A stretch of 64,000 nt of DNA from Bin87 sp034423575 (GCA_034423575.1 DAOUIF010000021.1:1-64000); one strand, 5' to 3'; counted from the stretch's first letter, positions 34,374-42,894 are shown. Numbers and translations are program-made. Notes: generated by a model not told the origin, from the sequence alone.

Positions 34374-35275
34374 GTCCCCTGGCAGGGCTGTTGCGGACGG
34401 CCCGTCCGCTCCAGTGGGTGAAGAACCTGCTGGTGTTCCTGCCGCTGCTGTTCGCGGTGGACTTGGTCTGGGAACCTGACGACCTCTCGACGCTAATTCC
34501 GTACATCCCGAGGCTCTTAGCGCTGTTCGCCGCGTTCTCCGCGCTGTCGTCGGCGGTCTACATGCTCAACGACCTGGCGGACCGGGAGGCGGACCGACGG
34601 CACCCCGGCAAGCGGGCGCGTCCCATCGCGTCGGGGCTGGTGCCTGGATGGCTGGCGGGCTCGGCGCTGACGGGGTTGGCCGTTGCCGGAATGCTGGGAC
34701 TGTACGGCATATCGACGCCGGCGTTGGGACTTCCCCTGATCGGCGGGATATATCTGGTCGCTAACGTGGGCTACTCGTTGCGGCTCAAGCGAGTAGCCCT
34801 GGTTGACGTAATGATTGTGGCCGGCGGGTACGTGCTCCGGGCGGTGGCGGGAGCGGTGGCCGTGGGAGCCGAGCCGTCGCCGTGGCTCTACGCGGTCACC
34901 GCGGCGGGGGCGCTGTTCATCGTGATCGGCCGGCGCTACGCGGAGGCGAGGCTGGCCGGGGAGGAACCCGGGGCGCAACGGGCGACGCTGTCGCACTACG
35001 CTCCGCCGCTGGGGAGCCAATTGCTGATCCTGTCGGCGACGGCGGCGCTGGTGAGCTACACGCTATACTCGGTGGAGGCGGACAACCTGCCGGCAAACAA
35101 CACCATGCTGCTCACCGTACCCCTGGTGATATTCGGCCTGTTCCGCTACCTGTACCTGCTGAATCACAGCCGGGACGCCGAATCGCCGGAGTTGCTCATG
35201 CTGCGCGACGCGCCGCTGTTGTTGGCAATAGCGGCGTGGATGGTGGTGGCCGGGGCGGTGCTGGTGCTGAATTGA
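34370..35275 (+). CDS. UbiA-family prenyltransferase, DPPR synthase-like
   Basis: A 301-residue multi-span protein resembling decaprenyl-phosphate phosphoribosyltransferase. It shows ARPLQWVKNLLVFLPLLF, the metal/diphosphate motif NDLADREADRRHPGKRARPIASG, and GYSLRLKRVALVDVMIVAGGYVLRAVAGA with GRRYAEA. The product would be polyprenyl-phosphoribose, precursor of arabinofuranosyl or ribosyl donors for the envelope. ATG start overlaps the previous stop (ATGA). It is the last gene before the transposon boundary at 35287. Confidence 0.82.
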   Translation: MSPLAGLLRTARPLQWVKNLLVFLPLLFAVDLVWEPDDLSTLIPYIPRLLALFAAFSALSSAVYMLNDLADREADRRHPGKRARPIASGLVPGWLAGSALTGLAVAGMLGLYGISTPALGLPLIGGIYLVANVGYSLRLKRVALVDVMIVAGGYVLRAVAGAVAVGAEPSPWLYAVTAAGALFIVIGRRYAEARLAGEEPGAQRATLSHYAPPLGSQLLILSATAALVSYTLYSVEADNLPANNTMLLTVPLVIFGLFRYLYLLNHSRDAESPELLMLRDAPLLLAIAAWMVVAGAVLVLN

Positions 35276-35286
35276 TGGCCCTGGGG

Positions 35287-35296
35287 GAGCGTTCAT
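35287..35296 (+). repeat. Left 10-bp direct repeat (target-site duplication)
   Basis: GAGCGTTCAT, directly outside the left terminal inverted repeat. It matches GAGTGTTCAT at 39961-39970 in 9 of 10 positions and in the same orientation. Confidence 0.7.
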
Positions 35297-35316
35297 CTCA
35301 CGCGTACCCAGTTTGT
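35297..35316 (+). repeat. Left terminal inverted repeat
   Basis: CTCACGCGTACCCAGTTTGT; the exact reverse complement occurs at 39941-39960 and a 16/19 match to it at 36015-36033. Confidence 0.75.
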
Positions 35317-35394
35317 TATGAAGGTTTGAAAAAGGTCGGCCGCTTCGGGTAGGGAACGGGTTACCAAGCACCGTTGACACCTTGGGGGCCGACC

Positions 35395-35985
35395 ATGCCA
35401 TGGTATCACCGCATCGCCACCTTTCTGAACTATTCGTTAGCGCAGTTGCGCGCCGCTCGGCGCACCAATCTGGCCTTGCTCACGGTGACCATCCTAGAGC
35501 GTCGTGCCCTGGCCATTTCGGTGTTGGTGCGGGCCTAGCGAGTTGAGCTGCCCTATTCTCACCATCAGCGTAAGAAACGGCTGTTTCGCTTTCTGTCCAA
35601 CACCGGTTTTGACACCGTGGCGGTGCAGAGGGCGCTGCTGGAACCCCTCTGCCAGGTGGCTAGGTTGCGGAGGCTGACCCCAATCAGGATTGACCGCAAG
35701 GGTCGGATCCTGTTCCGGCCTCAGACCCTATACTGCTCCGACGGCGCCGTGGTCATCAATCTGGTGCTCTATCGGGCCCAAGGCCATCGGGAGCCCTGGT
35801 ATCTGGCTACCTCCCTGACCGATCCCCGCCAGGTGGTGCGCATGTATCTGAAGCGGATGCAGCCGGAGCAGCACTTCAGGGACGGCAAACAACGCTTCGG
35901 GTTGAACCAGAGCACGGTAACCACCACCGACCGGTTGCAGCGGCTACTCGTGGGTCTGCCGCTGGCCTGCTGCCTGCTGATCCGC
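35395..35985 (+). pseudogene. IS4-family transposase pseudogene
   Basis: A single reading frame from ATG 35395 gives MPWYHRIATFLNYSLAQLRAA, then an in-frame TAG at 35536-35538. It continues with KKRLFRFLSNTGFDTVAVQRALLEPLCQVARLRRLTPI and jumps directly to RKGRILFRPQTLYCSDGAVV. The DDE aspartates normally lying between these two segments are missing, so an internal deletion has occurred. The Y-(2)-R-(3)-E-(6)-K signature of IS4 transposases is present (YLKRMQPEQHFRDGK). Similarity ends near LVGLPLACCLL; the frame stays open to 36150 in unrelated sequence. Inactive. Confidence 0.85.
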
Positions 35986-36079
35986 CGGACCACCTCTTCA
36001 CCATCCCGCGCCACCAAACCAGATACGCGTGAGGCCTCGGCATCGCTTGACCGGTTAACGCCGTTGAACGTACCATGCA

Positions 36080-36110
36080 TCGACAATTACCGTACTTATC
36101 AAAATATAAA
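36080..36110 (+). promoter_or_regulatory. Candidate promoter of the importer genes
   Basis: TCGACA, 19-bp spacer, TATAAA in a locally AT-rich stretch between the IS end and the binding-protein gene. The spacer is long. TTGACC (36047) with TACCAT (36071) is an alternative. Confidence 0.35.
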
Positions 36111-36140
36111 GGACGATATTCCGTCAAATGGAGGCGTCGC

Positions 36141-37826
36141 ATGTCACTGAAAGCAGTTCTGGCTGGTTCCGCATCCTTGTTGCTGGCATTGGTGGTGGCT
36201 TGTGGTGGCGCGGCCCCCGCGGCACCCGTACAGCCGGCAGAGCCGGTAGTCATTGAAAGAGAGGTCATCAAAGAGGTCCCGCGGGACGTCGTGGTGGAAA
36301 AGGAAGTTATCAAGGAAGTAGAAGTAACCAAGGAAGTGCCGGTGGTCAGGGAGGTGGTGCGGGAAGCTCCCAGCCAACCCGACTCGCGCCCGGGAAAAAT
36401 CAGCTGGACCTCCGGTCAGTCCCTGGCCTCTCCGGATTCCCACGTTTGGGCGGTAGGTGGAGATTTCCAGATCTTCCGGAACACCTTTGAAGGCATTACC
36501 CAGGACACCGGTTACGGCACCTCCGGCCCGGCCTTGGCTGAGAACTGGTCCCTCGACGCGGACAACGTGACCTGGACCTTCAACCTGCGGCCCGACGTCC
36601 ATTTCCACAATGGCGACCACGTTACCGCTGAGGATGTCCGCTTCTCGATTTTGAGACTCCGCGACAGCCCCACCGGCAACCTGAAATTCCAGGCGCGTCA
36701 TGTCGAGGACGTCATTGTCGTAGACCCCCAAACGATACGTCTTGTGACCACAGAGCCCAGTCCTACCAACCTGCTTTTCATCGACGCCGGCCGTGTGTAT
36801 AGCGCCAGGCAGGCCGAGCAGGACGGGGAGAGGTTCTTCGAGCAGTTCATCGGGACCGGTCCTTGGAAATTCGACGAATGGGTTCCCGGCACCAAGTTCA
36901 GCTGGGTGAGAAACGACGATTGGTGGGGAGAGTTCGCCGATGGCGCGGCCACGACGCTTGAGCATCGGCCAATCCCGGAACCGGCCACTGCTGTGGCTGC
37001 CGTGCTCTCGGGCGGCGTGGACATCGTGATCCGGCTGGCCAACGAGCCCGCTGAGAAGTTCGACGAGGCCGCCGGGTACCACTCGGTGTCCCGACCTTCG
37101 AACGCCAACACCGCGTTTTGCGTAAAGGCGAATACGCCCCCATTTAATGACGCGAAGCTCAGGCTCGCAATGGACTACGCAATCGACAGAAAAAGCATCG
37201 TCGAGGACATCACCGGGTTCGGCACTGCGCTGGCGGTCCGGTCCTCGCCGGACTCCCCCTGGACTCCACCGGAATTGGAACCCCGGTTCTTCGACGCCGC
37301 AATGGTCCAGCAACTGGTCTCAGAATCCGATTATGACGGCATGGAATTCCGGTTCATTACCCGCACTCGCCGTACCCCGAAGGACGTGGAAATCGCGGAG
37401 TTCATGACCGCAACCTGGAAGCAACTCGGCCTGAACGCAAAACTCGAGGTCCTGGGTGACGCGGCGTTTTCTCAACGGCGGAAGGGCGGCGACTACGAGA
37501 TTTTCCTCACGTCGTGGGGCCTTAGTAATCCTCCACACAATTTCAACGCCCATATGATCGGCCATCAGATCGGGTATCACTCTACGCACCCTGACTTTCA
37601 GGAGTTGACCGAGGCTATGGCCACGGAGATGGACCCGGTGAAGTTCGATTCGATGGTGCAGGATATCCAGCGTTACCTTTACAACGATCCTGCCTGCTAT
37701 CACATCTTCACGTACCCCAACCTCTATGGCGTCTCGGACCGTGTCCAGGAATTGGTGAACATTCCCGGGGAGATATACATTCTGTACGACCAGACCGTGT
37801 TGACCCCACACGCCAGAGGCCAATAG
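36141..37826 (+). CDS. Peptide-type ABC transporter substrate-binding lipoprotein (SBP family 5)
   Basis: A 561-residue extracellular binding protein. The N-terminus is a lipoprotein signal (LKAVLAGSASLLLALVVACGG, lipobox cysteine near residue 21). It is followed by a charged linker of repeated Lys/Glu-Val units (EVIKEV, EKEVIKEVEVTKEV) typical of Chloroflexota lipoproteins. The mature domain has ALAENWSLDADNVTWTFNLRPDVHFHNGD and TAEDVRFSI, as in DppA/OppA. Start at 36141 has GGAGG six bases before it. Together with the two permeases it forms an importer for peptides, nickel chelates or sugars; the ligand is not predictable. No ATPase genes are in the cluster. Confidence 0.88.
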   Translation: MSLKAVLAGSASLLLALVVACGGAAPAAPVQPAEPVVIEREVIKEVPRDVVVEKEVIKEVEVTKEVPVVREVVREAPSQPDSRPGKISWTSGQSLASPDSHVWAVGGDFQIFRNTFEGITQDTGYGTSGPALAENWSLDADNVTWTFNLRPDVHFHNGDHVTAEDVRFSILRLRDSPTGNLKFQARHVEDVIVVDPQTIRLVTTEPSPTNLLFIDAGRVYSARQAEQDGERFFEQFIGTGPWKFDEWVPGTKFSWVRNDDWWGEFADGAATTLEHRPIPEPATAVAAVLSGGVDIVIRLANEPAEKFDEAAGYHSVSRPSNANTAFCVKANTPPFNDAKLRLAMDYAIDRKSIVEDITGFGTALAVRSSPDSPWTPPELEPRFFDAAMVQQLVSESDYDGMEFRFITRTRRTPKDVEIAEFMTATWKQLGLNAKLEVLGDAAFSQRRKGGDYEIFLTSWGLSNPPHNFNAHMIGHQIGYHSTHPDFQELTEAMATEMDPVKFDSMVQDIQRYLYNDPACYHIFTYPNLYGVSDRVQELVNIPGEIYILYDQTVLTPHARGQ

Positions 37827-37936
37827 GGCGTCGGACAAACCATGCGATCTGCCGGTTTTGGGTTCGCCAATCTCAGGCGCCCAAGACCGGATAACGCCGC
37901 CGTGTCCGCTTCCGGATTCGGATAGAGGCAACGCCT

Positions 37937-38872
37937 ATGTTGCGCTATGCGCGGAGGAGAGCCCTCACCAGTGTCATATCGATCCTGGGCATTTCGGTCA
38001 TCGCCTTTCTCCTCCCACGTTTGGCCCCCGGAGACCCCGCGTTGATTCTCATGTCGGACGACGCTACTGAGGAGATCATTGAGCAAACGCGGGAATTCTG
38101 GGGGCTGAACAAGCCCCTGTACGAGCAATATTACGTGTTCATATCGCGAGCCGTTCGGCTCGATTTGGGCACGTCGTTGGTCACGGGCAGGTCAACGATC
38201 GAAACCGTGAAGGACTTTTTCCCCAATACCATCAAGCTGGCCTTGGTGGCATGGGTCTGGTCCGTCGTCGTGTCTATCCCGCTGGGTATACTGGCCGCCC
38301 TGAACCGAAACAAGATCCCTGACATAGTCATCAGACTGTTCGCGATGTTGGGCCGGGGAATGCCCAACTTTTGGTTGGGGATAATGCTGATCCTGCTTTT
38401 CGCCGTGGTCTGGAACATTCTCCCGGCCTTCGGCATCGGAGAGGGTTTCTTTGGTCAGGCCAAGCATTTGATATTGCCAGGATTTGTGCTGGGATCGTCT
38501 TTCATGGCGCTGCTCGTGCGCATGGTCCGCTCTGAAATGTTGGAGGTCCTGAACGAAGACTACGTAAGGACTGCGCGGGCTAAGGGGCTCGCCAACCGGG
38601 TCGTCATTTACCGGCATGCGTTGAGGAATGCATTGATCCCGGTCGTCACCATATTGGGGCTGGAAATCGGTGGGTTGATCGGCGGCTCCATCATCACCGA
38701 AACCGTGTTCGCCTACCCGGGCTTGGGCCGGCTCACCGTCCAGAGCATCCAGGGGCTCGACTACCCGATGGTCCAAACCCTGGTGCTCATTTTTGCGCTG
38801 ATCTACATTTCAGCCAGTTTCATCGTTGATATCATCTACGGCTACCTCGACCCGCGCATCCGCTACCAGTAG
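37937..38872 (+). CDS. ABC transporter permease, DppB type
   Basis: A 311-residue inner-membrane permease with about six spans. N-terminal MLRYARRRALTSVISILGISVIAFLLPRLAPGDP is the DppB/OppB opening. The EAA loop that contacts the ATPase reads YVRTARAKGLANRVVIYRHALRNALIPV. It pairs with the downstream DppC-type permease to form the channel. Confidence 0.9.
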   Translation: MLRYARRRALTSVISILGISVIAFLLPRLAPGDPALILMSDDATEEIIEQTREFWGLNKPLYEQYYVFISRAVRLDLGTSLVTGRSTIETVKDFFPNTIKLALVAWVWSVVVSIPLGILAALNRNKIPDIVIRLFAMLGRGMPNFWLGIMLILLFAVVWNILPAFGIGEGFFGQAKHLILPGFVLGSSFMALLVRMVRSEMLEVLNEDYVRTARAKGLANRVVIYRHALRNALIPVVTILGLEIGGLIGGSIITETVFAYPGLGRLTVQSIQGLDYPMVQTLVLIFALIYISASFIVDIIYGYLDPRIRYQ

Positions 38873-38925
38873 ACCGCCCTTAGGTTGGCCCTCTGTGCCA
38901 GGGTGCGCCTGGCGACGACACTATC

Positions 38926-39819
38926 ATGCAATCAGCGCCTCCTCTTGCCTCGGAAAGGACGAGCAGATCGCTTCCCAGGAACTTGAAGAGGTTCCTTGGG
39001 GAGCGAAGCCTGCTGCTCGGAGCCGCGGTGCTGATCGTGGTGGGGCTTATGGCGCTGGCGGCGCCTCTGGTTTCCCCGCACGACCCCAATGCCATGAAAC
39101 CGGCAGAAAGGCTCTCGGAGCCGGGAGTTGCGTCCGGCGACGGGACTGCCTACCTTCTCGGCACCGATTTTCTGGGGCGAGACGTTTTGAGCCGCATCAT
39201 TTACGGCGCCCGGGTGTCCTTGTTGGTAGGGGTATTCGCGGTCTTGGGAGCCGGGTCCATCGGCGTGGTGGTAGGAGCCATCGCGGGATACTACGGCCAG
39301 TGGGTCGACGAGGTCCTGATGCGTCTGGTGGACATGGGGCTTGCCGTGCCCGGACTTTTGCTGGCGTTGGTCATCGTGATGCTGCTGGGCGCCGGGATGT
39401 GGAACGTGGTGCTGGTGCTTAGTGCAACCGGTTGGTTGGGGTTCGCTCGCGTAACCCGGGGCGTAACCCTGAGCGTGAAGGAACGTGATTTCGTTCTGGC
39501 TGCCCGCAGTTACGGGGCGGCGGACTCTCGCATCATCACTCGGCACTTGATACCAAACCTGATAGCGCCGATTATCGTCCTTGCCAGTCAGCAATTAGGA
39601 GTCTTCATCTATGCTGAGTCTTCACTGTCCTTTCTTGGTCTCGGCGTTCCGCTGGAGACCCCGACCTGGGGCAGCATGATCGCTCAGGGCAGGTCATATC
39701 TCGATACTTCCTGGTGGGTGAGTACCCTTCCCGGGATCGTGCTGACGATCACAGTGCTCGGTGCTTTCTACTTCGGTGACGGTTTGCGGGACGCCCTGGA
39801 TCCCCGGCTGAGACGGTAG
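38926..39819 (+). CDS. ABC transporter permease, DppC type
   Basis: A 297-residue permease. The start has the usual cytoplasmic extension and LLLGAAVLIVVGLMALAAPLVSPHDPN, then YLLGTDFLGRDVLSRIIYGARVSL. The EAA loop is FVLAARSYGAADSRIITRHLIPNL. It ends with the family FYFGDGLRDALDPRLRR. Dedicated ATPases (DppD/DppF) would be expected next but the element ends here, so the importer must borrow them. Confidence 0.9.
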   Translation: MQSAPPLASERTSRSLPRNLKRFLGERSLLLGAAVLIVVGLMALAAPLVSPHDPNAMKPAERLSEPGVASGDGTAYLLGTDFLGRDVLSRIIYGARVSLLVGVFAVLGAGSIGVVVGAIAGYYGQWVDEVLMRLVDMGLAVPGLLLALVIVMLLGAGMWNVVLVLSATGWLGFARVTRGVTLSVKERDFVLAARSYGAADSRIITRHLIPNLIAPIIVLASQQLGVFIYAESSLSFLGLGVPLETPTWGSMIAQGRSYLDTSWWVSTLPGIVLTITVLGAFYFGDGLRDALDPRLRR

Positions 39820-39850
39820 CCACCTCGTGCGCGCCCAGTATCACTCCGAG

Positions 39851-39943
39851 TGTCATTGCGAGCGAAGCGTGGCAATCTCGTGAGGGTGATGAGGTCCCTT
39901 TCAGCGGCGGAATCGCCGCGCCGCTGCGCTCCTCACGATGACA
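39851..39943. repeat. MITE-like interspersed repeat
   Basis: A 93-bp unit with inverted ends, TGTCATTGCGAGCGAAGCG at the left and CGCTCCTCACGATGACA at the right, and a GC-rich palindromic centre. It belongs to the widespread bacterial GTCATTGCGAGC-type repeat class. It adjoins the right end of the transposon. Confidence 0.65.
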
Positions 39944-39960
39944 AACTGGGTACGCGTGAG
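39941..39960 (-). repeat. Right terminal inverted repeat
   Basis: ACAAACTGGGTACGCGTGAG, exact complement of 35297-35316. Confidence 0.75.
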
Positions 39961-39970
39961 GAGTGTTCAT
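39961..39970 (+). repeat. Right 10-bp direct repeat (target-site duplication)
   Basis: GAGTGTTCAT, directly outside the right terminal repeat; partner of 35287-35296. Confidence 0.7.
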
Positions 39971-40061
39971 CGGTTGCGTCCGGCCTGTTCCGTCGCTATG
40001 CTTACCGTCGGTTGGCTCGGCGAGCCGACGCGGCTAATTTTCCGCATCGGAGATTGATCAG

Positions 40062-40502
40062 ATGACACAAGCTGCCCCTCAGATACCGCTGCCCGTGCCG
40101 CAGCCGGAATCGGACTTCTACTGGGAAAAGTGCAAGGAAGGAGAACTCTGGCTGCGCCGTTGTGTCGAGAGCGGCCGGGCCTACTTCTATCCCCGCGACA
40201 TTTCTCCATTCCCCGAATCTTTCTCCCGCGACACCGACTGGATTCAGGCCAGCGGGCGAGGCAAGCTCCACACCTTCACTATCGTGCACCGGGCGCCGAC
40301 CCCGGCGTTCCGCGACAAGGTGCCGTACATCGCGGCGGTGGTGGAGTTGGAAGAAGGGCCAATGATGCCGACGTGGCTGGTGGGTATCGAGTTCGGAGAA
40401 GGGGAGATCCGACCGGACGCGATCCAATGCGGCATGGCAGTGGAGGTGGTTTTCGAAAAAATCACCGAGGACATCAGCCTGCCCATGTTCCGGCCGGCCT
40501 AA
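40062..40502 (+). CDS. DUF35 OB-fold protein with degenerate zinc ribbon
   Basis: A 146-residue DUF35-type acyl-CoA-associated protein. Order: short helix (SDFYWEKCKEGELWLRRC), rubredoxin-like ribbon region, OB-fold (GRGKLHTFTIVHRAP, VPYIAAVVELEEGPMM). Usual members have two CxxC knuckles; here the first reads CVES and the second PRDISPF, so the zinc ligands are lost. DUF35 proteins partner thiolases or hydratases as CoA-substrate chaperones. It is followed by a carboxymuconolactone decarboxylase-like gene and a ThDP enzyme on the same strand. Confidence 0.8.
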   Translation: MTQAAPQIPLPVPQPESDFYWEKCKEGELWLRRCVESGRAYFYPRDISPFPESFSRDTDWIQASGRGKLHTFTIVHRAPTPAFRDKVPYIAAVVELEEGPMMPTWLVGIEFGEGEIRPDAIQCGMAVEVVFEKITEDISLPMFRPA

Positions 40503-40570
40503 CGCGGACAGGTTCGCATCAGACACGAGCCCAGCAACGCACACAGTAACGGATATACGGAGGCGCAATC

Positions 40571-40891
40571 ATGACGCAACCAGCAGCCCGAACCGTAATG
40601 CAAGAAGTATCGCCCAAACTGGCCGAGCTCTCCGCTGACGTCCTTTTTGGGGACGTTTGGGAGCGTCCGGAACTGTCCAAGCGTGACCGGAGCCTGATCA
40701 CGGTGGCCACCCTGACCGCGCTGTACCGGACGGACCAATTGCGCGGCCACATCGGCCGGGCGCTGGACAACGGCGTGACCAGGGATGAAATATCCGAGGT
40801 GATCACGCACATGGCCTTCTACGCCGGCTGGCCGGTGGCGGCCAACGCGGTGCGCATAGCCAAGGAAGTCTTTGAAGAACGCGGCGTCTAG
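40571..40891 (+). CDS. Carboxymuconolactone decarboxylase family protein
   Basis: A 106-residue all-helical CMD/AhpD-like protein: ADVLFGDVWERPELSKRDRSLITVATLTALYR and HIGRALDNGVTRDEISEVITHMAFYAGWPVA. It lacks the CxxC of AhpD, so a peroxidase role is unlikely and decarboxylase or lactone-related chemistry is more plausible. RBS GGAGG. Lies between the DUF35 and ThDP enzyme genes. Confidence 0.85.
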   Translation: MTQPAARTVMQEVSPKLAELSADVLFGDVWERPELSKRDRSLITVATLTALYRTDQLRGHIGRALDNGVTRDEISEVITHMAFYAGWPVAANAVRIAKEVFEERGV

Positions 40892-40917
40892 CCGACAACA
40901 TCAGCGCGATTCCCGAG

Positions 40918-40947
40918 CCGTCATTCCAGCGCAAGCCGGAATGGCGG
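40918..40947. repeat. Intercistronic hairpin repeat
   Basis: CCGTCATTCC/GGAATGGCGG inverted repeat with a 10-nt loop, of the dispersed GTCATTCC-type class. Lies in the gap before the ThDP enzyme RBS. Confidence 0.45.
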
Positions 40948-40976
40948 CAACTGTTAAATAAACAGGAGGCCACCAG

Positions 40977-42650
40977 ATGCCCAGCATGACCGGCGCCCGC
41001 TTTCTCGCCGAGACCCTCCGCGATTACGGCGTAACCCACGTGTTTTTCGTTCCCGCGATCATCCGCCGCGCCCTCGTGGAGATGGAGGACGTGGGCATCA
41101 AGCGGATCATCAGCCACGGCGAGAAGTCGGCGGCGTACATGGCGGATGCCTACGCCCGGGTCACCGGCAAGCCGGGCTTGTGCTTCGCCCAGTCGGTGGG
41201 CGCCGTGAACCTGGCGGCAGGTCTCCAGGATGCCTACCTGGGGGTATCGCCGGTGATTGCCATCACCGGCCACCGTCCGCCGATGCACCGGCACCGGAAC
41301 TCGTACCAGGAGGTAGAACATTCCAAGCCATTCGCGTCGGTTACCAAGTACAGCGCGGAAGTGGAAACCGTGGAGCAGTTGCCCCACCTGCTGCGGCAGG
41401 CGTTCCGGGAGGTGACCACGGGACAGACCCTGCCGGCGCACCTTGACTTCTCCGGAATTTCGGGCGACGTGATCACCGACGGCATCATGGACACCGACGT
41501 GATCGTTGAGGAGCCCTTCACCCAGCGGCCGGCGTTCCGGCCGGCGCCGGAGCCGGAACGGGTGCGCGAGGCGGCCCGCATACTCTCGCAGGCCGAACGG
41601 CCGGTGATCGTGGCCGGCGGCGGAGTGACGGCGTCGGGGGCCGAGGCCGAGCTGGTCCGCCTGGCTGAGATGCTGAACATCCCGGTGGCCACCGGGCTGA
41701 ACGCCAAGGGCTCCATACCGGAAAACCACCCGCTGTCCGTGGGCGTGGTCGGCAGCTATTCCCGCTGGTCGGCGAACCGCGTGGTTTCGGAGGCGGACCT
41801 GGTGCTGTTTGTCGGCAGTCACACGGGCAGCCAGATCACGCTGGACTGGCGGATACCAGCGGAAGGGACGCCCGTCATTCAGATCGACATTGACGCCAGC
41901 GAGTTGGGCCGGTCGTATCCGGCCGCCTACGGGCTGCAGGGGGACGCCAAGCGGACGCTGGAAGCGATGCTGGACGTGCTGGAGCCGACTGGCGGCAACG
42001 CCAGCTGGGTGTCCCGGGCGCAGGAGCACGTGCAGAACTGGCGCGACGAACATGAGCCGGTACTCACTTCCAACGCGGTCCCGATCCGGCCGGAGCGTTT
42101 GTGCCAGGAACTGACGGACTTCCTTCCGTCGGACGCGGTGCTCATCGCTGACACCGGACACGCCGGCATCTGGACCGGCAGCATGGTGGACCTGAACCAT
42201 GAGGGCCAGTCGTACTTGCGTGCGGCCGGTTCCCTGGGTTGGGGCCTGCCGGCAGCGCTGGGCGCCAAGTGCGGAGCGCCGGACCGGCCGGTGGTCTGCT
42301 GGACCGGCGACGGCGGCATGTGGTACCACATCGGCGAGCTGGAGACCGCGGTTCGCTACGGCATCAATGCTGTGATCGTGGTGCACAACAACGGCGGGTT
42401 GAACCAGGACCGGCGGGGCGACGAGGCGGCCTACGAGGGTCGTGAGGGCGGCAATTCCGGCGAGTTGTGGCGGTTCAACGACACTGACTTCGCGCAGATC
42501 GCCGAGTCCATGGGCGCCCTGGGCATCCGTGTCACCGACCCCAACCAGATCAACTCCGCGCTGGACCAGGCGGTGAGCGCCAACCGGCCGGCGGTGGTGG
42601 ACATCGTCAGCGACGGTGAAGTGGCTGCCGCACCGCCCTGGGGCCCTTAG
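40977..42650 (+). CDS. Thiamine-diphosphate-dependent enzyme (acetolactate synthase large subunit-like)
   Basis: A 557-residue ThDP enzyme. The Pyr domain starts TGARFLAETLRDYGVTHVFFVPA, with the catalytic glutamate in SHGEKSAAYMADAYARVTG and the FAQSVGAVNLAAGLQDAYLG segment. The middle domain has ERPVIVAGGG. The PP domain has GDGGMWYHIGELETAVRYGINAVIVVHNNGG. The order and motifs fit oxalyl-CoA decarboxylase/acetolactate synthase/glyoxylate carboligase relatives. No small regulatory subunit is adjacent. RBS AGGAGG. Differs clearly from the enzyme at 15587. Confidence 0.85.
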   Translation: MPSMTGARFLAETLRDYGVTHVFFVPAIIRRALVEMEDVGIKRIISHGEKSAAYMADAYARVTGKPGLCFAQSVGAVNLAAGLQDAYLGVSPVIAITGHRPPMHRHRNSYQEVEHSKPFASVTKYSAEVETVEQLPHLLRQAFREVTTGQTLPAHLDFSGISGDVITDGIMDTDVIVEEPFTQRPAFRPAPEPERVREAARILSQAERPVIVAGGGVTASGAEAELVRLAEMLNIPVATGLNAKGSIPENHPLSVGVVGSYSRWSANRVVSEADLVLFVGSHTGSQITLDWRIPAEGTPVIQIDIDASELGRSYPAAYGLQGDAKRTLEAMLDVLEPTGGNASWVSRAQEHVQNWRDEHEPVLTSNAVPIRPERLCQELTDFLPSDAVLIADTGHAGIWTGSMVDLNHEGQSYLRAAGSLGWGLPAALGAKCGAPDRPVVCWTGDGGMWYHIGELETAVRYGINAVIVVHNNGGLNQDRRGDEAAYEGREGGNSGELWRFNDTDFAQIAESMGALGIRVTDPNQINSALDQAVSANRPAVVDIVSDGEVAAAPPWGP

Positions 42651-42654
42651 GCAG

Positions 42655-42885
42655 TTGCAACGCCAGGTCGAACGGCTGGATCAAATGCGATTGGCGATGA
42701 TGGTGGGTCTGCACGCTCTTCTGTTCGTGTTGGCAGTCCTGGTGTTCTACCTGGGACTGGGCATAGGTCTTGCGTTCAGCCCTCTGGCCGGCGCAGCACT
42801 CTGGTTGGTAGCTGGGGCAATTGCGCTGGCCAACGTGCTGTGGCTGGTGGGCACGGGCCGAAGGATGAGGCGGAGTCGCGCGTAG
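42655..42885 (+). CDS. Small two-span membrane protein
   Basis: About 76 residues: a short charged N-terminus (QRQVERLDQMRLAMM), two hydrophobic helices (LHALLFVLAVLVFYLGLGIGL and AGAALWLVAGAIALANVLWLVG) and a basic C-terminus (RRMRRSRA). TTG at 42655, four bases after the ThDP gene stop, is the likely start; a GTG at 42616 overlaps that gene. No family recognised. Confidence 0.5.
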   Translation: MQRQVERLDQMRLAMMVGLHALLFVLAVLVFYLGLGIGLAFSPLAGAALWLVAGAIALANVLWLVGTGRRMRRSRA

Positions 42886-42894
42886 CGGTGCTGG

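Larger units (their letters stand above)
35297..36033. mobile_element. Internally deleted IS4-family insertion sequence
   Basis: A 737-bp element with imperfect 19-bp ends: 35297-35315 against the complement of 36015-36033 (16 of 19 match, first ten identical). It encloses the transposase pseudogene. An intact relative would be expected to be about twice this length. No direct repeats flank the 36033 end, which fits it being the left arm of the larger unit. Confidence 0.6.
35297..39960. mobile_element. Putative IS4-derived transposon carrying an ABC importer
   Basis: A 4664-bp segment ending in a perfect 20-bp inverted repeat (35297-35316 and 39941-39960, CTCACGCGTACCCAGTTTGT and its complement). 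Nearly identical 10-bp direct repeats lie immediately outside both ends. It contains a decayed IS4-family transposase at the left, a peptide-type substrate-binding protein and two permeases, and a MITE-like repeat at the right. The inverted repeats together with abutting direct repeats of a length typical for IS4 transposition argue that the importer was delivered as one unit. No intact transposase remains, so it is immobile unless helped in trans. Confidence 0.65.

Noticed and set aside
36034..36150. C-terminal extension of the transposase frame
   Set aside because: Past the IS end at 36033 the frame is unrelated and runs into the leader of the binding-protein gene.
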